Below, piece by piece: positions 59,619-64,000 of a stretch of DNA of 64,000 nt. A program made the translations under genes and the position numbers. Under the pieces are notes generated by a model, which was not told where the DNA came from, did not search any database, and was given only the letters and a program-made list of their open reading frames with translations. This stretch comes from CAVPCZ01 sp963702445 (GTDB lineage: Bacteria > Bacteroidota > Ignavibacteria > UBA10030 > UBA6906). The stretch spans positions 744,001 through 808,000 of the forward strand of contig CAVPCZ010000009.1 of the NCBI GenBank assembly GCA_963702445.1, in the 5' to 3' direction. Every line of letters begins with the position of its first letter. Position 1 is the stretch's first letter.

Positions 59619-61388
59619 ATGAATTGGATCGACTGGACCATCATCATCCTCTACTTCGTCGCCAGTGCCGGCGTCGGTGTTTTCTATGCGAAGCGTGCAG
59701 GGAAGAACATGCAGGAGTTCTTCCTTTCGGGCCGCAACCTTCCCTGGTGGCTTGCCGGAACGTCCATGGTTGCAACGACGTTTGCCGCGGATACACCCCT
59801 GGCCGTCACGGAACTGGTGGCCCGTAACGGGATTGCCGGAAACTGGCTCTGGTGGAATTTCCTCTTCGGCGGGATGCTCACGGTCTTCTTTTTCGCCCGT
59901 CTCTGGCGGCGGGCCGGAATCCTGACCGATGTCGAGTTTGTCGAAATCCGCTATACGGGAAAACCCGCCGCATTCCTCCGGGGATTCCGTGCAATCTATC
60001 TCGGCGTGTTCATGAATTGCGTCATCATGGGATGGGTCAATCTGGCGATGGCGGCGATTCTTGAAGGGATGTTCGGCATCCCGCGGGACCAGGTGATGAT
60101 CTACATCGCCCTGGCGCTTGTCCTCACCGCCGTCTACTCGGCGCTCTCCGGTCTCTGGGGCGTTGCGGTGACCGATGCTTTTCAGTTTGTCCTCGCGATG
60201 GTCGGGTGTACCGTTCTCGCATTTGTGGTCCTTGCGCTGCCGGAAGTCGGCGGCATAGCCGGTCTCCAGGCGAAGCTCCCCGCGTGGACTTTCCGGTTTC
60301 TGCCGGTGGTCGGCGATGGCGGGGTGGGCGGAGATGGCCTGGGAATCGGCGGTGCGCTTGCACTCAGCGTGGCGGCGTTTCTTGCCTACGTCGGGGTGCA
60401 GTGGTGGGCCTCCTGGTATCCCGGCGCTGAACCGGGCGGCGGAGGGTACGTCGCCCAGCGGATGATGTCCGCAAAAGACGAAAAGCACTCGCTGTACGCA
60501 ACCCTCTGGTTCACCGTCGCGCACTACTGCATCCGCCCGTGGCCCTGGATCATCGTCGGGCTGGCGAGCCTGGTTCTGTATCCCGCCCTCGGCCCCGACG
60601 AAAAACGCCTTGGCTACGTCTTCGCCATGCGTGATCACCTTCCCATCGGGCTCAAAGGACTCCTGGTGGCATCCTTTTTTGCCGCCTACATGTCCACCAT
60701 TGCCACACAGCTGAACTGGGGCACATCGTATATCATGAATGATTTCTACCGCCGCTTCGTCAATCCGGCGGCGAACGACCGGAGTCTTGTCCGGATCGCG
60801 CGGATCACGACGATTCTGATCATGCTCCTCTCCCTGCTGGTCACCGCAATGCTGGACACGATCTCGGGGGCCTGGACCTTCATCATTGAGGCGGGAGCCG
60901 GACTCGGCCTTGTGCTCATTCTCCGATGGTATTGGTGGCGCGTCAATGCCTGGAGCGAGATTGCGGCGATGATCACGCCCGTGATTGCGTACGGTGTGCT
61001 GACCCGGTTCACGGCGATTCATTTTCCCGAAACCCTCTTCTATATCGTCGGCATCACCACCATCGTCTGGATTCTCGTCACGTACATGACCGCGCCGGTT
61101 CCGGAAGCCACACTCAAGGAGTTCTATCGTCGTGTGCATCCCGGCGGCATCGGGTGGCGTCCGGTTGCGCGCCTTCTCCCGGATGTGCAGGGTGATGAAG
61201 GATTTGCGGGCCTCTTCCTGGACTGGCTTGCCGGCATCGTGCTTGTGTATGCGATGTTGTTCGGGATAGGAAAGCTCATCTTCGGCGAAGTGGCTCTTGG
61301 CCTGGTGTTTATCGCTGTCGGGTTGGGTGCGGCCTGGCTCATCTCGCGTGATCTCACACGGCGGGGTTTTGCCCAGATCATCAAGTAG
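59619..61388 (+). CDS. Sodium:solute symporter (SSS family)
   Basis: 589 residues, about 14 transmembrane segments. YAKRAGKNMQEFFLSGRNLP, STAYSALSGLWGVAVTDAFQ-type segment (ALSGLWGVAVTDAFQFVLA), LLVASFFAAYMSTIATQLNW (Na+ site) and GAWTFIIEAGAGLGLVLILR mark the family; the WWASWYPGAEPGGGGYVAQR loop is seen in SSS carriers from environmental glycan degraders. Start MNWIDWTI. Transported solute unknown; divergent from the ATPase gene, near sugar catabolic genes. Confidence 0.9.
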   Translation: MNWIDWTIIILYFVASAGVGVFYAKRAGKNMQEFFLSGRNLPWWLAGTSMVATTFAADTPLAVTELVARNGIAGNWLWWNFLFGGMLTVFFFARLWRRAGILTDVEFVEIRYTGKPAAFLRGFRAIYLGVFMNCVIMGWVNLAMAAILEGMFGIPRDQVMIYIALALVLTAVYSALSGLWGVAVTDAFQFVLAMVGCTVLAFVVLALPEVGGIAGLQAKLPAWTFRFLPVVGDGGVGGDGLGIGGALALSVAAFLAYVGVQWWASWYPGAEPGGGGYVAQRMMSAKDEKHSLYATLWFTVAHYCIRPWPWIIVGLASLVLYPALGPDEKRLGYVFAMRDHLPIGLKGLLVASFFAAYMSTIATQLNWGTSYIMNDFYRRFVNPAANDRSLVRIARITTILIMLLSLLVTAMLDTISGAWTFIIEAGAGLGLVLILRWYWWRVNAWSEIAAMITPVIAYGVLTRFTAIHFPETLFYIVGITTIVWILVTYMTAPVPEATLKEFYRRVHPGGIGWRPVARLLPDVQGDEGFAGLFLDWLAGIVLVYAMLFGIGKLIFGEVALGLVFIAVGLGAAWLISRDLTRRGFAQIIK

Positions 61389-61493
61389 TCCGGGACAGCC
61401 TGATGATCCGCGCAAACGGGCGCCGGGAACCCTCATCTGTCCGGATAGCCGCTCTCTTTTGTTCAGAACGCTCAACACTCGTCAAGGAGCTTC

Positions 61494-64000
61494 ATGTCTC
61501 TTCGGTCCATTGCGTCTGTGCTGGCTATATCTGCGGCAGTAATGATTTTCTCCTCTGTCTGCGCGTACAGTCAGACAGGTCCGCTGCCTCTTCAGAACTC
61601 CGGTTTTGAGGAGGGGGGGGTGAGTGATGTGCCGGCAGGGTGGGCGATTCTCAGACCTGCACCGGCCCCGACAGGGGCGGTGAGGGTTGATGGAATTCTC
61701 AAACACACGGGCACCAGGAGCCTGCATCTCGAGACACGTGAGCCGGGATCCATCGCTGTCGAATCCTCCCCCCTGAAGCTGGCCGTCGGCCAGCTCTACC
61801 GGCTTTCGGCCTGGGTGCGGACAGCGAAGGCCGTGTCCGATCCGACATCGCGATATCCGACGGCTGTTGCGGCTACCGTCACCATGGCTTCCTTCCCCTT
61901 TACCAACCACGCGCCGGCAGTGGGCGGCACACAGGATTGGACAAGGATTGAAGTGCTCTTCTTTGCGACTCAGAAGGAGGACCGTGCGCGTGTGCACCTC
62001 GGCTTGAACGGTTCGGCAACGGGTGAGGCGTGGTTCGATGATCTCCAGGTGGATCAGGTCGACAATATCGCCGAATACATCCCGCTTGAAACGGTGAAAT
62101 GGTACGGTCCGGCGTTTCGCTATACGGACAAAGGCTGGACGTTCGTGCATATCGAGGGGGAGCCGTACACGCGCGGGTATCAATACGGCTTCCTCCTGTC
62201 GAAAGAGATCGTTGCCTACATCGACAAGCTGGCGATACGGCAGAATGGGGACAACGCCAGGGCGGGATGGAATGAATTGCGCACGCTGACCGATGCGCTG
62301 ATGCTTCGCAAATACGATCCGGAGTACCTTGAAGAAATGAAAGGGATCGCCGACGGGGCGGCAAAGGCGGGCGGAACGTATGCCGGGCGCGCTATCGACT
62401 TCCTGGATATCGTCACCGTCAACTCCGCTGTGGATATCGGTCAGCTCGGCGGCGCGCTCAATGAAACCGCGCATGCACTGAGCGGCCGGAGTTTCAGGAA
62501 AGAGGAAGAGGAGCTGAACGCCGCGGAACGCCTGCACAAGTGTTCATCGTTTCTGGCCAACGGGCCCGCAACGCAGGACGGGAGGATTGTGTTCGGCCAG
62601 CTGTTCATGTGGAGCGGGTACACCGGAGTCCACTGGGATGTGATCTGCGACGTGGTCCCGGCAAAAGGCCATCGTCTCGTGTATGAAACCTTTCCGGGGG
62701 GAATCCACTCCGGGGCCGATTTCTACATCAATGCGGCCGGCATCATGATGGGCGAGACCACGGTCATGCAGACACCCTTCAACATCGACGGGGAACCGCA
62801 ATCCTCCCGGATCCGGAAAGCCGCCCAGTACGCCTCCAGCATCGATGAAGCCGTCCGGATCCTCACGACGGGAAACAACGGACTGTACACCAATGACTGG
62901 CTGATCGGCGATGCGAAGACCAACGAGATCGCCATCCTCCTGCTCGGCACAAAGAAGCACAAGCTCTGGCGGAGTTCTACCGGCGAGTTTCCCGGAAATA
63001 CCAGGGGGTTCTACTGGAGCGTCAACAATGCGAAGGATCCCGAAGTCCGTAAGGAGTATGTGCCCGGACCCCACGAACGCGCCGTACGACCTGATTTACG
63101 GGAACGTGAACCGGGATCTTGCCTTCTACCAGTACTACCAGCGTGAGAAAGGGAAGATCGATGCGCTCAGCGCGGTGAATGTGCATGGCCACATCGCCGA
63201 TCAACCGTCCGCACGCCTGCGACGGGAAGATCACGAACGGAGAGATGGCCTCGCATATGATGTTCCTTGCGCATTACGGGAAGGTCACGCTGCAGGGAGA
63301 AAGTGCCGGAAAAGGGAAGCAGAATCATGCCGGATCTGCCCGGCGTGCAGCCGCATCTCACGCTCGGGTACTCGGTCATCAACCCCGTCTTCGTGGCGGA
63401 AAAGCTCAAGGGAATGCGGGCAAATCCTCCGGCGGAGCCGCGCAGGGAGCAGAATCTTGCCGAGGTGAAGGAGCTGTACGGTTTCGACAAGAAATCCCTC
63501 TGGATGAACACGGTCTACCCGGCTTCGGAGGGGGACAACTGGTTTGTCAGCGGAACGGCGGCGTACTGGAACATGCTGAACGGACTGCCCGCCGAGCCCG
63601 GAGCGGCGATGCCCGCTCTGCGCGACCAACTCACGGAGATGAATTGCCGCCTTCTCTATACCGTCGCCCGTGAAGGCGCTGTGGCTCCGCTCAAAGCGGA
63701 GCGGGTCTACGATCGCTACAGCAACTACGTGATCCCGCGAATCCGTGGGACGTATGCCCTTCACCAGCTGCGGCTTGCACTCGGCAATACCGTTTTCGGG
63801 GAAGTGATGAATGCCGTCCACTCCCGCTTCCGTGAGAAACCCCTGACGACAGAGCAGTTCCTGAAGATTGCGGAAGAAACGGGAAAACGCCCGGTGAGGA
63901 ATCTGCTGGTCCCCTGGCTCGAACGTGAGGATCTTCCGGCACTCGAAGTGCGGGGTGCGAGCTCGGCGGCGGGCGATGGCTGGCAGCTGACGCTGGATGT
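61494..64000 (+). CDS. Exported Ntn-hydrolase (C45/PLB-like) with N-terminal CBM-like and C-terminal M1-peptidase-like domains (partial, three frame breaks)
   Basis: At least about 830 residues; runs off the right edge. Signal peptide (ASVLAISAAVMIFSSVCAYS), a CBM-like sandwich (NSGFEEGGVSDVPAGWAIL..AWFDDLQVDQV), then an Ntn-hydrolase domain: YTRGYQYGFLL, and the likely autocatalytic nucleophile cysteine in HKCSSFLANGPATQDGRIVF, followed by HWDVICDVVPAKGHRLVYET and TNDWLIGDAKTNEIAILLLG. After extra bases near 63066, 63204 and 63314 are removed, the tail includes GNTVFGEVMNAVHSRFREKP and NLLVPWLEREDLPALEV, resembling the C-terminal domain of M1 metallopeptidases. Such C45/PLB-like enzymes cleave amides or acyl groups; substrate unknown. 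Confidence 0.72.

Noticed and set aside
59436..61478. A 680-codon open frame on the minus strand
   Set aside because: It is antisense to the SSS symporter at 59619-61388, which has clear family motifs. The antisense product is rich in His, Arg, Glu and Pro with no domain, a known effect of high-GC third positions.
1..64000. tRNA, rRNA, insertion sequences, integrases or phage genes
   Set aside because: No transposase- or integrase-like reading frame or terminal inverted repeats were seen, and no tRNA- or rRNA-like segment was recognised by eye. A covariance-model search would be needed to exclude small RNAs.

Overview
The window is high-GC bacterial DNA. Secreted proteins end in type IX secretion (T9SS) C-terminal domains (NYPNPFNP ... 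GQRVRTLV ... YFYRLETG), there is a PorV-family outer-membrane protein and a TonB-dependent receptor with a carboxypeptidase-regulatory domain, and Shine-Dalgarno sites are often weak. This points to the Fibrobacterota-Chlorobiota-Bacteroidota group, possibly an Ignavibacteria- or KSB1-like lineage; the exact phylum is inference. I see no rRNA, tRNA, transposase, phage gene or CRISPR array. The gene content is that of a glycan- and uronate-degrading heterotroph.

Layout. 0-1.8 kb: end of a FabI-like reductase and an acyl-CoA dehydrogenase. 1.9-12.5 kb: a hexuronate locus with an SSS symporter and small membrane partner (minus strand), a divergent GntR/FCD regulator, an ExuT-like MFS carrier, UxaC, a UxuB-type mannonate oxidoreductase, 6-phosphogluconate dehydrogenase, a PdxB-like dehydrogenase and a LarA-family nickel-pincer epimerase. 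UxuA and KDG enzymes are absent; the set suggests mannonate is epimerised to gluconate and drained through Gnd. 12.5-18.6 kb: a minus-strand operon (FucI-like isomerase, sugar ABC permease and binding protein, GH172) with a divergent GHMP sugar kinase. 18.6-23.2 kb: membrane and ion genes (PrsW protease, a K+-channel-like protein without the canonical filter, a CNNM/CorC protein, a K+/H+ antiporter with RCK_C domain).

23.5-54.8 kb is a polysaccharide utilisation locus led by a LacI-type regulator with its own promoter and palindromic operators. It encodes a T9SS-secreted protein made of three near-identical 1.1-kb repeats, a TonB receptor, a large secreted protein with a FlgD-like tail, a PorV/PorQ protein, a SurA-like chaperone, a CUT1 importer (lipoprotein and two permeases, no ATPase), two six-hairpin glycosidases, a zinc dehydrogenase, two more exported alpha/alpha-barrel-like proteins, a GH2 beta-mannosidase and a GH130 enzyme. 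No SusD is visible. The two enzymes suggest a beta-mannoside substrate. 54.8-64 kb: tiny membrane proteins, a methyltransferase, a minus-strand set (RbsA-like ATPase, D-lyxose/mannose isomerase, URO-D-family protein), a second SSS symporter and a partial Ntn-hydrolase.

Sequence quality. About 38 resolvable frame breaks are all net +1 (one extra base). They cluster at 4.9-5.0, 21.9-50.7, 55.5 and 63.1-63.3 kb, while other stretches are clean. Broken genes keep strong conservation on both sides, so most are probably insertion errors, though the identical break in all three 1.1-kb repeats deserves attention. Such genes are listed here as single reconstructed coding regions.
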